The notes under the pieces were generated by a model. It searched no databases, had not been told where the DNA came from, and was given only the letters and a program-made list of their open reading frames with translations. From contig NZ_CALJPG010000001.1 in the NCBI RefSeq assembly GCF_937980635.1, positions 1 to 34,756 of the forward strand: a stretch of 34,756 nt of DNA. The letters are read 5' to 3'. A program made the position numbers and the translations under genes. The first letter of the stretch is position 1, and each line of letters starts with the position of its first letter. Positions 1 through 8,356 of this stretch are shown one piece after another. Source of the stretch: an uncultured Campylobacter sp. (GTDB lineage: Bacteria; Campylobacterota; Campylobacteria; Campylobacterales; Campylobacteraceae).

Positions 1-938
1 TAACGCACAAAGCCCTAAAAAAGGCGATCGAGGCTTTAAAATTTCTACAGCCAGACGCCAAAGAGGGCGCGCACAAAAATCTGCAGGTGCTGCTTGCGGT
101 TAAAGAGGCGATGAAATCGGACGAGCACGCGAGCTTTTGCGCTAGCTTTATCTTTGAGGATACCGCGCCGAAAAGCGTCGAGAGCGTCTATCTCAAGCTT
201 TACGCGCTTTCGCTAAATCTCTGCGAGCCGCGCACGCTCAATCTAGATGGCGCATTTAGCGTGCTTCCGAACGTCGCGTGGGACGAAAACGCCCGCCCGA
301 TCGAGCTTCGGTGGCTGCGTGAAAACGAAATCCATTTAAAAATGCAAGGCCGCTATCCGCGTATCATCAGCATCGATAAATTTCCGCGCTATCTAAGCCA
401 CGTCGTACCGCCGCAAAACGTTCGGATTTTAGATGACGCAAAGGTGCGTTTGGGTGCGTATATCGCTGCGGGTACGACCGTGATGCCGGGTGCTGCGTAT
501 GTGAATTTCAACGCAGGCACGACCGGCAGCGTTATGATCGAGGGGCGCGTCAGCAGCTCGGTCGTCGTGGGCGAGGGCAGCGATATAGGCGGCGGCGCGT
601 CGATTTTGGGCGTGCTAAGCGGCACCAACGGCAATGCCGTGAGCATCGGCAAGCACTGCTTGCTGGGCGCAAACTCCGTCACGGGCATTCCGCTAGGCGA
701 CCGCTGCATCGTGGATGCCGGTATCGCGGTACTTGAGGGTACGAAGGTTTTTATCGCGCAAAAGGATCGCGAGGCGCTAGCAGCGCTAAATCCAGGCTTT
801 GCATTTGATCGCGAAATTTATAAAGGGCTTGAGCTTGCTGGGCTTAGTGGACTGCACTTCCGCCAAAATAGCCAAAGCGGGCAGATTACGGCAAGTATTA
901 GCAAACGCGCGATCAAACTCAACGCGGAACTGCATTAA
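1..938 (+). CDS. dapD: 2,3,4,5-tetrahydropyridine-2,6-dicarboxylate N-succinyltransferase (DapD), 5' truncated by window
   Basis: This cytosolic enzyme transfers succinyl from succinyl-CoA to tetrahydrodipicolinate in the lysine/meso-diaminopimelate pathway. The reading frame is already open at base 3, so the true start lies before the window and about 311 residues are visible. The C-terminal part is a left-handed beta-helix of hexapeptide turns. It contains the DapD-like stretches PGAAYVNFNAGT, DIGGGASILGVLSG and GKHCLLGANSVTGIPLGD. The visible length suits the longer Campylobacter-type DapD of somewhat under 400 residues. As I recall, dapD also neighbours the thi genes in C. jejuni. The stop codon overlaps an 18-bp palindrome at 935-952 that may act as a weak terminator. 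Family assignment is secure; only the N-terminus is missing. Confidence 0.93.
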   Translation, partial: THKALKKAIEALKFLQPDAKEGAHKNLQVLLAVKEAMKSDEHASFCASFIFEDTAPKSVESVYLKLYALSLNLCEPRTLNLDGAFSVLPNVAWDENARPIELRWLRENEIHLKMQGRYPRIISIDKFPRYLSHVVPPQNVRILDDAKVRLGAYIAAGTTVMPGAAYVNFNAGTTGSVMIEGRVSSSVVVGEGSDIGGGASILGVLSGTNGNAVSIGKHCLLGANSVTGIPLGDRCIVDAGIAVLEGTKVFIAQKDREALAALNPGFAFDREIYKGLELAGLSGLHFRQNSQSGQITASISKRAIKLNAELH

Positions 939-1300
939 ATTTATAAATTTAAACAGCGGGCGCGGATTGGCTGGAGCTTTTCAAAGCTGCGTTAAATCTA
1001 TAACTGAAACGGCGAGTTTGAAAAAGATACGGATGATCTCGCCTCGCACCGCTTTGAGCGAGCGCATGTGATCCGCCATAAAATTTCCGCTCATAGAATT
1101 TCACGCGGAATTTAAAGAATTTTTGCCGCGATTTAGAAAATTTCTAGCGGTGATTTATGGGGAATTTACGTCGCTAATTTAACGCAAGGAATTTTGACGG
1201 CTAGCGGATTTGCGTCGCGCAAACAGGTCTTTAAATTTCAAAAATAGATTGAATTTAAAATTTTAATATGATAGATTTCAAATAAAATTAGGAGGTTAAA
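939..1300. other. Intergenic region dapD to small exported protein
   Basis: I see no credible gene in these 362 bases. The left edge carries the perfect palindrome TTAAATTTATAAATTTAA (935-952). The middle is GC-rich with scattered AAATTT words. The last 60 bases become AT-rich and hold the promoter and ribosome binding site of the next gene. Confidence 0.6.
1267..1272 (+). promoter_or_regulatory. Candidate -10 box (TATGAT)
   Basis: TATGAT lies in an AT-rich tract 29 bases before the start of the small exported-protein gene. The ribosome binding site TAGGAGG follows at 1290-1296. Campylobacter sigma-70 promoters depend mainly on the -10 box and a periodic AT-rich upstream region, which fits here. 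Confidence 0.45.
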
Positions 1301-1693
1301 ATGAAAAAATTTATACCCGCCCTGTTCGGCGTATTTATCTGCACCGCGACGCTCGCGGGAGATGTAGATGCCGATGCCGAGCGCTGCAAGGCTTTGGCGG
1401 ACGCCGTAAATGGGCACAGTCATCCCGCGACTAAAAATATGGAGTTGGGCGCGGCTACGTGCGAAGGCGATAAATTTGTAATTCCCACGATTCTAAAAAA
1501 TGAAATTTGGGATAAAGTAGATCCCAAAATCAAGCAAAATTTTGAAAGCATTTTGCGCGCCAACAGGCAAAAGGACGTCTGCGCGATGATGAAAGCGGGC
1601 GGTCTAAATCGCATAGGCTTACGAGAATTTCTGCAAAGCGGCGAAAAAATCGCCGATCTGACCTATACGCGCAGCGATTGCGGCTTAGAGTAA
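1301..1693 (+). CDS. Small exported protein of unknown function, 130 aa, four mature cysteines
   Basis: I do not recognise the family. Residues 1-19 form a signal peptide (MKK, hydrophobic core, TLA|GD cleavage site), so the product is probably periplasmic. The mature part is about 111 residues and has Cys at 29, 54, 94 and 127, enough for two disulfides. There is no lipobox cysteine at the cleavage site and no further membrane segment. The TAGGAGG ribosome binding site and ATG start are clear. The stop lies 18 bases before the CDF transporter gene, so the two are probably co-transcribed. No metal-binding cluster is obvious, so a link to metal efflux is only suggested by position. Base use matches the host. 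Confidence 0.75.
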   Translation: MKKFIPALFGVFICTATLAGDVDADAERCKALADAVNGHSHPATKNMELGAATCEGDKFVIPTILKNEIWDKVDPKIKQNFESILRANRQKDVCAMMKAGGLNRIGLREFLQSGEKIADLTYTRSDCGLE

Positions 1694-1711
1694 AATTTCA
1701 AAGGAGAGATA

Positions 1712-2839
1712 ATGGAAGTGCCTCAAGCGGCGTATAGCAGAGATAAAATCATCATTCGCACCGGCGCGATCGGTATCATTTCAAATGTAATTTTAGCGGC
1801 ATTTAAGGGCGTCGTGGGGCTGATTTCGGGCTCGATCGCGATCGTGCTAGATGCCGTAAATAACCTAAGCGACGCGCTTTCGTCCGTCATTACGATCGTG
1901 GGCGTGCACCTTGCGAGCAAGCAGCCCGATCGCGCGCACCCCTTCGGGCACGGCAGGATCGAGTATCTAAGCGCGATCGTAATCGCCGTCATCATCCTCT
2001 ACACCGGCGGCGTCTCGCTCGTCGAATCGATCAAAAAGATCATTCATCCGCAAGCGGCGAATTATAATGCGGTTTCGCTCGCCATCATCGCCGTAGCGGT
2101 CGCGGCGAAATTTAGCCTAGGGCTTTACACGCAAAAGACGGGCGAGCGCGTAAACTCCGACTCGCTCATCGCTAGCGGCGTGGACGCCAAATACGACGCG
2201 CTCGTATCGCTAGCCACCCTCGTAGCGGCTTTTATTTCGCTTATTTTCGCTCTGAGCTTGGAAGCGTATCTGGGCGCGATAATTTCGGCTCTTCTAATCA
2301 AAACGGCGTATGAAATTCTGCGCGATACTATCAGCAAGCTTTTGGGCTCGCGTCCGAGCCTGGAGCTAACGAATGAAATTTACGACGTCGTGCGCGGCTT
2401 TGAGGGCGTTATCGGCGCGTATGATCTGATGTTTCATGACTACGGGCCCGATAAAATGGTAGGTTCGGTGCATATAGAGGTCGCAAGTGATACGACCGCG
2501 GCGCAGATCGACGCTCTTACGCGTCGCATCCAAAACGCCGTTTTTGCGAAATTTAATATCATCCTGGATACCGTAGGAATTTACGCGTTTAACAGGAACG
2601 ATCCGCGCGCCACCGAGATCTACGAGCATATCAAGCAGATGGCGTTTTCGCACGAGTTCGTCTCGCAGATACATGGATTTTATCTCGACGAGGAAAAGCG
2701 CTCGATCAGCTTCGACGTTATCGTCGATTTCGCAGCGCCCGATATGGAGGCGACGTTTCGCGCGGTGTGCAAGCAGGTGCGCGCGGCGTATCCGAACTAC
2801 ACGCTCATCATCACTCGCGATAGCGATTACAGCGGTTAA
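1712..2839 (+). CDS. Cation diffusion facilitator (CDF) family metal efflux transporter
   Basis: This inner-membrane transporter exports a divalent metal in exchange for protons. At 375 residues it has the usual CDF plan: about six N-terminal membrane helices and a cytoplasmic C-terminal domain from about residue 210. The family signature runs from GSIAIVLDAVNNLSDALSS (residues 40-58) to HPFGHGR (76-82). The intramembrane site appears to be N50 and D54 in helix 2 with D158 and D162 in helix 5. That NDDD arrangement resembles manganese exporters such as MntE more than the DDHD site of FieF, so manganese is a possible substrate; this is inference. The ATG follows a good AAAGGAGAG site 18 bases after the small exported-protein gene. 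Confidence 0.88.
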   Translation: MEVPQAAYSRDKIIIRTGAIGIISNVILAAFKGVVGLISGSIAIVLDAVNNLSDALSSVITIVGVHLASKQPDRAHPFGHGRIEYLSAIVIAVIILYTGGVSLVESIKKIIHPQAANYNAVSLAIIAVAVAAKFSLGLYTQKTGERVNSDSLIASGVDAKYDALVSLATLVAAFISLIFALSLEAYLGAIISALLIKTAYEILRDTISKLLGSRPSLELTNEIYDVVRGFEGVIGAYDLMFHDYGPDKMVGSVHIEVASDTTAAQIDALTRRIQNAVFAKFNIILDTVGIYAFNRNDPRATEIYEHIKQMAFSHEFVSQIHGFYLDEEKRSISFDVIVDFAAPDMEATFRAVCKQVRAAYPNYTLIITRDSDYSG

Positions 2840-2916
2840 AATTTTAAATTGCTCTAGCGGTTTAAATTTAATCGCGCTCGCCTGCGCCCCTTCTGCGAAA
2901 TTTTAGAATTTTAAGC

Positions 2917-2922
2917 TACAAT
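2917..2922 (+). promoter_or_regulatory. Candidate -10 box (TACAAT) for the ABC-F gene
   Basis: TAAGCTACAATAGG sits in an AT-rich stretch after the CDF gene and about 125 bases before the ABC-F start. A short GC stem (GCGGC, loop GTAAAA, GCCGC) at about 2948-2963 lies in the resulting leader. It could attenuate translation or transcription, but nothing else supports that. Confidence 0.35.
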
Positions 2923-3048
2923 AGGAAAAATTTATCGCGGTTTGCCGCGGCGTAAAAGCCGCAATAAAACGTGATATGAAATTTGCGCGCAAAACCTAGC
3001 AGAAGCCCGCGCGTAAGGCAACGCAAAGAGAAATTTAAAAGGAAAAAT

Positions 3049-4641
3049 ATGGTTGAAATCAAAGATCTAACGATGCGCTTTGGCAAACAGCTGCTTTTTG
3101 AAAACGTAAATTTAAGCCTCGATAAGGGCAGGCGCTACGGTCTTATCGGCGCAAACGGCGCGGGCAAATCGACGCTACTTAAAATTTTAAGCGGACAGAT
3201 CGAAGCAAGTAGCGGCGAAATTCTAATCCAAAGCGGGCTTAAAATCGGCGTTTTGGGGCAGGATCAATTCGCCTTTGAAAGCTTCAGCGTCAAAGACGCC
3301 GTGCTTTACGGCAACAAGCGCCTCTATGACGCCGTGCGCGAAAAGACGCAGCTTTACGAAGCGGGCGAGTTTAACGACGAGATAAACGAGCGCCTCGGCG
3401 AGCTTGAGATGATCTGCGCCGAGGAGGATCCTGCTTACGAGTACGAAACGCGGATCGAGAAAATTTTAAGCTCGCTGGGGATTAATGACTTTGATAAAAA
3501 GATGAGCGAGATCGAGACGAGCGATAAATTTAAGGTCCTTCTCGCGCAGGTGCTTTTCCCGCGCCCCGACGTGCTGTTTTTGGATGAGCCTACGAACAAT
3601 CTCGATATCGACGCCATTTCGTGGCTCGAGTTTGAGCTAAATCGCCACGCGGGCACGCTCGTAGTCATCAGCCACGACCGCCACTTTTTAAACCGCGTCT
3701 GCACGGACATTCTCGACGTTGATTTTAAGCGGGTGCGCGAATTTAGCGGCAATTACGACGACTGGTTCATAGCATCCAATCTAATCGCCAAACAGGCGCA
3801 GTTCGAGCGCGAGAAAAAGCTCAAAGAGAAGGCGGAGCTTGAAAAATTTATCGCTCGCTTCAGCGCCAACGCAAGCAAAGCCAAGCAGGCCACGAGCCGC
3901 CAAAAACAGCTCGACAAGCTCGATCTTAGCGAGCTTGCAACCTCTTCGCGCAGAGAGCCTAGTATTTTATTTAAGCCCGCGCGCGAGATCGGCAATGAAA
4001 TTTTAGAGCTAAGCGGCGTGGATATGAGCTTCGGCGAGGTCCAAATTCTAAAAAATTTCAATCTCAAGCTCGCTCACGGCGATAAGATCGGCATCATCGG
4101 TCGAAACGGCGTGGGCAAAAGCACGCTTTGTAAGATCATCATGGGCGAGCTCGTGCCGCAGCGCGGCAAGGTCCATATGGGCGCCACGATCGAGCCTGGG
4201 TACTTTGCGCAGGATACGAATAATAAAATTTCAGGCGAGCTCAAACTCTACGAATATCTACAAAGCCCGCAGAATAGGGATCTGGATGAAATTCGCAAAT
4301 GCCTTGGGCGTATGCTTTTTAGCGGCGCGGAGCAGGAGAAAAGCGTGGGCAGCCTAAGCGGCGGCGAGAAGCACCGCGTGATGCTAAGCAAGCTAATGCT
4401 GCAACGCCCGAACCTGCTGGTGCTCGACGAGCCCAACAACCACCTTGATCTTGAGGCGATCATCGCGCTTGGCGAGGCGCTGTATAATTTCGCGGGCTGC
4501 GCGATCTGCGTGAGCCACGACCGCGAGCTCATCGACGCGTTTGCAAATAGAATTTTGCATCTCAAAGGAGACGGCGAAATCGTAGATTTTAGGGGCACTT
4601 ACGAGGAGTATCGCGAGAGCTTGGGAGCAAGCGATGATTGA
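3049..4641 (+). CDS. ABC-F subfamily ATPase, YbiT-like
   Basis: This soluble protein has two ABC ATPase domains and no membrane segment, as in ABC-F proteins that act on the ribosome (translation regulation or rescue). Walker A motifs are GANGAGKST in domain 1 and GRNGVGKST in domain 2. Each domain has a Walker B (FLDEPTNNLD and VLDEPNNHLD) followed by SHD. The first signature is degenerate (no LSGG before VLLAQVLF) while the second is SLSGGEKHR; this asymmetry is typical of YbiT. I chose the ATG at 3049, which follows AAAAGGA and gives 530 residues, the length of E. coli YbiT. The longer TTG start at 2983 has no ribosome binding site. The linker (about residues 240-300) is Lys/Glu-rich helix. 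The end overlaps thiS by 8 bases. Confidence 0.9.
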   Translation: MVEIKDLTMRFGKQLLFENVNLSLDKGRRYGLIGANGAGKSTLLKILSGQIEASSGEILIQSGLKIGVLGQDQFAFESFSVKDAVLYGNKRLYDAVREKTQLYEAGEFNDEINERLGELEMICAEEDPAYEYETRIEKILSSLGINDFDKKMSEIETSDKFKVLLAQVLFPRPDVLFLDEPTNNLDIDAISWLEFELNRHAGTLVVISHDRHFLNRVCTDILDVDFKRVREFSGNYDDWFIASNLIAKQAQFEREKKLKEKAELEKFIARFSANASKAKQATSRQKQLDKLDLSELATSSRREPSILFKPAREIGNEILELSGVDMSFGEVQILKNFNLKLAHGDKIGIIGRNGVGKSTLCKIIMGELVPQRGKVHMGATIEPGYFAQDTNNKISGELKLYEYLQSPQNRDLDEIRKCLGRMLFSGAEQEKSVGSLSGGEKHRVMLSKLMLQRPNLLVLDEPNNHLDLEAIIALGEALYNFAGCAICVSHDRELIDAFANRILHLKGDGEIVDFRGTYEEYRESLGASDD

Positions 4642-4837
4642 GATCTGCGTAAACGGCGAGCCTCTGCAGCTCGCGCAGGATATGAGCGTGAGCGAGTTTT
4701 TGCGCTCGCGCGGACACGATCTGCGCTTCGTGGCGCTCGAGTGCGACGGCGAAATTTTAAAAAAAGAGGCGTGGGAGCGCACGCAGATCTCAAGCGGCAA
4801 AAAATATGAAATCGTCGAGTTCGTAGGCGGCGGCTGA
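4634..4837 (+). CDS. thiS: Sulfur carrier protein ThiS
   Basis: ThiS is a 67-residue ubiquitin-fold protein. Its C-terminal Gly-Gly is adenylated by ThiF and then thiocarboxylated, and it donates sulfur to ThiG for thiazole synthesis. The sequence ends VEFVGGG, giving the required Gly-Gly tail, and starts with a beta-strand ICVNGEPLQL typical of the family. Its start lies inside the last codons of the ABC-F gene, so translation may be coupled to it. The rest of the thiazole genes follow on the same strand, but a gap of about 1.2 kb separates this gene from thiF. Confidence 0.92.
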   Translation: MIEICVNGEPLQLAQDMSVSEFLRSRGHDLRFVALECDGEILKKEAWERTQISSGKKYEIVEFVGGG

Positions 4838-5001
4838 GGTCGGAGCTTTGAATTATGTTAAAATTGCGGCAGCCGAGGTTTAAATCCGCGCGGAAGCCGC
4901 TAAGGAAGCCACTAAATTTTTAAGCGGCGTAGCGACACTGAGATACGTCAGTACGGCGGACGCGGCAGAGCGGAGACATAGCGGCTTGGGTTTTTGAATT
5001 T

Positions 5002-5049
5002 ATGAGAGAACTTGTCGCGTGGTTTTGGACTTACATCGGCAGCGACTAA
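5002..5049 (+). CDS. Possible short ORF, 15 codons
   Basis: An ATG opens MRELVAWFWTYIGSD followed by TAA. The peptide is notably rich in aromatic residues and has two Trp. The frame upstream of the ATG stays open back to a stop at 4939. I see no good Shine-Dalgarno sequence and know no family. It might be a leader peptide, the remnant of a C-terminus, or chance. Confidence 0.12.
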   Translation: MRELVAWFWTYIGSD

Positions 5050-5252
5050 GCACGGAATTCTAAATTTTGTGTCGCAGCTTTAACGTAGGATTTTAAAGAC
5101 CTGTGCACTGCCCCCTTGGTGGCAGTATCGCGCCGGATGAGGAAATTTTAAAATTTATGTCATAGCGCTTGAGCTTTAAAGATTTATGCGCCGTGCCGAC
5201 GTTAGGCCTTAGAATTTAAGTCGCGGGATTTGGGCGTCGAGTTTTAAAATTT

Positions 5253-5274
5253 ATGCCGCAAAATTTTGCGGCAT
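5253..5274. repeat. 22-bp perfect palindrome in the thiS-thiF spacer
   Basis: The two 11-base arms ATGCCGCAAAA and TTTTGCGGCAT meet without a spacer. It is too short-looped for a normal hairpin terminator. It could be a protein-binding site or a member of the AAAATTTT-centred palindromes that recur in this genome. Confidence 0.7.
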
Positions 5275-6028
5275 CGCGCTTGGCAGCAGGCGCTTAAATT
5301 TTGCTCGCGAGTGCACCAAACTCGGCTCGCGAGTGCGGTACGCGTTTAAATTTTGCCGATCGCGCCAAAGGACGACGCTAAATTTTAATGTGTTTTGAGG
5401 TAATAAAATTTAGCGGTTTAGCTTGCGCGCGTTTAGGTTTGAGCTGAGATTTGGCGATAAAATAGTGAAATTCGGTAGATTTGGTTCGCGCGCTGTATAC
5501 GGATAGCGGCGCATCGTGAGCTTTTCGCCATACGACGCGATTCGATAAGGCAAAACGCTCACACGATCGCGCGGTAAAAAGCGGCTTGCGTCCGCGAAAT
5601 TTATATGACGGACAATAAATTTCAAAAAGCTTAAAGCCGGTCAAAACAAAGCGCACGATGCGACGCTAAAATTTCATTGATCGGGCTAGCTTAGAGCTGC
5701 GTGCGATTGATCGCCGCGCTTTGCGAGGCGCGATTAAAGCGCGCTTGCATTAAGTCCGAGTGAGGACGCGGCTGTTAATTAGTCTTCTTTGCGAAAGACT
5801 AGGCTTTGAAATTCTGCGTGCGGCGGCGTAAATTCGGCGAATTTCCAGCGGAGTGCGATGCCTATCTAGCAAGGGATCGACGCTGTGCAAAGAGTGGCAA
5901 AAGCCAAGCGTAGACGCCTCGCCAAAATCGTTAAATTCACAACTCTGCGCGACGCAAAAAAAGGCGCGGGATCGGGATTTAGGCGCGACGAGGCTTGATT
6001 GAGCAAAAAGATAAAATTTAGGATCAAA

Positions 6029-6823
6029 ATGCAGATAAAATTAAACGGCAAAGCTTACGAAACGGGCGCGAGCGATCTTGAGGGGCTAAAGCGCGAGGTT
6101 AAATTTAGCGGCGAGATCGCCGTGATAAACGGCTATGCGAGCACGCAAAATTGCGAGCTGAAGGCGGGCGATGAGCTCTTTTTGCTCGCGCGCGGCACGG
6201 AGCTATCGCCGCAGGAGCTTCGCGAGCTGATGTTTGCTCGCAATGCCCCCGCCGTAAATGAGGCGCTGCAAGGCTCGCGCGTGGCGATCTGCGGGCTCGG
6301 CGGGCTCGGCTCCAACGTCGCGATCCTGCTTGCGCGCGCGGGCGTGGGCGAGCTCTTTTTGATCGACTTCGACGTCGTCGAGCCGACCAACCTGAACCGC
6401 CAGCAGTACGAGATCGGCGATCTTTACAAGCCTAAGACGGCCGCTTTGCGCGAAAAAATCGCGCGTATAAACCCGTTCGTGCGCGTGCGAACCTTAAACG
6501 AGCGATTTACCGCGCAAAACGTAGCCGAAATTTTAAAAAACGAGCGTATAATTTGCGAGTGCTTCGACAACGCGGCGGCGAAAGCGATGATTTTCGATGC
6601 GCTCGGCGGAACGGATCGCTTTTTGATCTGCGCTAGCGGTATGGCGGGCAGCGGCGACGCCAACGAGATCCGCACGACGCGGCTCGGCAAAAACGTCTTC
6701 GTCTGCGGCGACCGCAAAAGCGCCGCGGCTCAGGGCGTGGGGCTGCTCGCGCCGCGCGTGGCGATCTGCGCCGCACATCAGGCAAACGTCGCGCTTAGGC
6801 TGATTTTAGGCGAGGAGAGCTAA
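6029..6823 (+). CDS. thiF: ThiF-family adenylyltransferase with N-terminal ThiS-like domain
   Basis: ThiF activates the ThiS C-terminus by adenylation. Residues 1 to about 60 form a ThiS/MoaD-like beta-grasp domain that lacks the Gly-Gly tail. From about residue 75 the E1-like Rossmann domain begins, with the nucleotide loop GLGGLGSN (89-96), the acidic LIDFDVVEPTNLNRQ (111-125) and K136 in KPKTAAL. The zinc CxxC pairs of E. coli ThiF are not evident. I chose the ATG at 6029, which has AGGA at a good distance and gives 264 residues, over the upstream TTG at 5999, which has no ribosome binding site. The fused N-domain suggests this ThiF carries its own carrier-like cap while using the separate ThiS as substrate. 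Confidence 0.88.
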   Translation: MQIKLNGKAYETGASDLEGLKREVKFSGEIAVINGYASTQNCELKAGDELFLLARGTELSPQELRELMFARNAPAVNEALQGSRVAICGLGGLGSNVAILLARAGVGELFLIDFDVVEPTNLNRQQYEIGDLYKPKTAALREKIARINPFVRVRTLNERFTAQNVAEILKNERIICECFDNAAAKAMIFDALGGTDRFLICASGMAGSGDANEIRTTRLGKNVFVCGDRKSAAAQGVGLLAPRVAICAAHQANVALRLILGEES

Positions 6824-7349
6824 GCCTGGCCGCTCATCGCGCGCCTGCATTTCTAAATTTACGCGCCTTTGTGCATTGCCGCTAAATTTAGCTTTGCGCG
6901 ATTATCTTTGAGAAGCAGGCGAGCGTTTCGGCGGCATACAGCGTGTTTTAAAGACGATGTGAATTTACTGCGCGCCGAGCAAATTTAGCCGCGATATGCA
7001 AATTTAAACGACGAAATTTAAACCATTTGCCGTGCACAGCTCGCGGATAAGTAAAATTTTAAAATTTATTCGGCGCGAGCAAGCTACTTTTGAATGCAGG
7101 ATTTAAAATTTCGTGCAGCAAAGCGAGCCGCAGTCTGCGCGTTAAATTTTAAAATTTTTGTGTCGTGGCTAAAATTTGACGAGAAATTTTAAAGCTTCGA
7201 TGCGGCGTCGTGCGGCGCGTTAAAATAGCGACATAAGCAAGTAAGGATCTGTGCCGTAATCTCGCGCTGTGTATAATGCGCCGCGCAAGCACTGATATTG
7301 CGCTATTTGCGCCGTATGCGAAAATAAAATTTAAACTAAAGAGGATAGA
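6824..7349. other. 0.5-kb AAATTTT-rich spacer between thiF and thiG
   Basis: No gene is visible. The stretch holds two exact 14-bp palindromes AAATTTTAAAATTT (7054-7067 and 7144-7157) and many single AAATTT words between GC-rich blocks. The final 30 bases are AT-rich and end in AAAGAGG, the thiG ribosome binding site. Confidence 0.7.
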
Positions 7350-8111
7350 ATGGACGATAAACTGATCTTAGGCGGCAAGGAGTTTAGCTCGCGCCTGATA
7401 ATGGGCTCTGGCAAGTTCGATCACGCGATGATCGACGCCTGCGTGCGGCACGCAGGCTGCGAGATCGTCACGCTTGCGCTGCGCCGCGTAAACGAAAGCA
7501 AGAGCCGCAATATCTTGGATTTCATCCCCCGCGGCGTCACGCTGCTGCCGAACACCAGCGGCGCGCGAAACGCCGAGGAGGCGCTGCGGATCGCACGGCT
7601 CGCGCGCGAGCTAGGCTGCGGCGACTTCGTAAAGATCGAGATCATAGGCGAGAGCAAATACCTTCTGCCCGACAACACTGAGACGATCAAGGCCTGCGAA
7701 GCCCTGGCGCGCGAGGGCTTCGTGCCGCTTGCCTACATGCACGCCGATCTGTGCGTCGCGCGCGATTTGGTAAGCGCAGGGGCCGCCGCCGTGATGCCGC
7801 TAGCAGCGCCGATCGGCTCCAATCGCGGGCTGATGATGCGCGGGATGATCGAAATTTTGCTTGGCGAAATCGACGTGCCGATCATCGTAGATGCGGGGCT
7901 CGGCGCGCCTAGCGAGGCCTGCGAGGCGATGCAGATGGGCTGCGCTGCGGTGATGGTAAATACGGCGATCGCCACGAGCGGGGATCTGGCGCTGATGGCG
8001 CGGGCGTTTGCGCTCGGCGTACAGGCGGGGCGCGATGCCTATCTGGCGGGACTCAGCGCCGTTTGTAAAACAGCCTGCGCAAGCTCGCCGCTAACGGGAT
8101 TTTTGAGGTAG
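7350..8111 (+). CDS. thiG: Thiazole synthase ThiG
   Basis: ThiG is a cytosolic TIM-barrel enzyme. It builds thiazole phosphate from 1-deoxy-D-xylulose 5-phosphate, sulfur from ThiS thiocarboxylate, and dehydroglycine made by ThiH. The 253-residue protein is full length. K95 in DFVKIEII is the expected Schiff-base lysine, and phosphate-binding segments such as APIGSNRG and VDAGLG are present. It ends normally at SSPLTGFLR. The ATG follows AAAGAGG. It is the only gene of this thiazole set without a filler insertion, though spacers on both sides are expanded. Confidence 0.95.
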   Translation: MDDKLILGGKEFSSRLIMGSGKFDHAMIDACVRHAGCEIVTLALRRVNESKSRNILDFIPRGVTLLPNTSGARNAEEALRIARLARELGCGDFVKIEIIGESKYLLPDNTETIKACEALAREGFVPLAYMHADLCVARDLVSAGAAAVMPLAAPIGSNRGLMMRGMIEILLGEIDVPIIVDAGLGAPSEACEAMQMGCAAVMVNTAIATSGDLALMARAFALGVQAGRDAYLAGLSAVCKTACASSPLTGFLR

Positions 8112-8356
8112 CGGTTAAAATTTTAAACGCGGCTTGGTTGTGCGAGCCGTATTTTTTTTGCGCGGAATTTGCATTTCTTGAGCTATAAATACATATCGCG
8201 CAAGCTCGGCGTGGCAGCCGATAGATACGACGTGAAATTTTAAAATTTTACACGGCACGGCGCAATATGAAATTTTAAAATTTGCGGTGCGTAAATTTAC
8301 ACGCAAAAACGTGCCGCGTAGAATTTAAATAAAAATTTAAAAGGAAAATTTTAAAG
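8112..8356. repeat. thiG-thiH spacer with two AAATTTTAAAATTT palindromes
   Basis: Exact copies of the 14-bp palindrome lie at 8235-8248 and 8270-8283, only 35 bases apart. Flanking CGTG and CACG extend the first into a longer imperfect inverted repeat. No gene is present. The spacer ends in AAAAGGAAAA ahead of the thiH ATG. Confidence 0.65.

Larger units (their letters stand above)
4838..6028. other. 1.2-kb AAATTTT-rich spacer between thiS and thiF
   Basis: I find no convincing gene here, although thiS and thiF work together and are usually adjacent. The stretch mixes GC-rich blocks with repeated AAATTTT words. It contains one 14-bp palindrome AAATTTTAAAATTT (5143-5156), a 22-bp perfect palindrome (5253-5274), two copies of GCTCGCGAGTGC near 5303 and 5325, and a 7-bp stem at 5780-5801 (TAGTCTT, AAGACTA). 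A possible 15-codon reading frame lies at 5002. The composition matches the low-complexity filler seen elsewhere in the window. Confidence 0.7.

Noticed and set aside
2983..3048. Longer TTG start for the ABC-F protein
   Set aside because: It adds 22 basic residues with no ribosome binding site; the ATG at 3049 gives the expected length.
4930..4980. CTGAGAT near the thiamine genes, suggestive of a TPP riboswitch
   Set aside because: The other conserved TPP aptamer parts (GAACCTGAT-like segment and the paired helices) are absent, and it lies after thiS.
5378..5656. Minus-strand frames of 70-90 codons in the thiS-thiF spacer
   Set aside because: Unrecognisable sequence, no ribosome binding site, and overlapping frames of equal quality.
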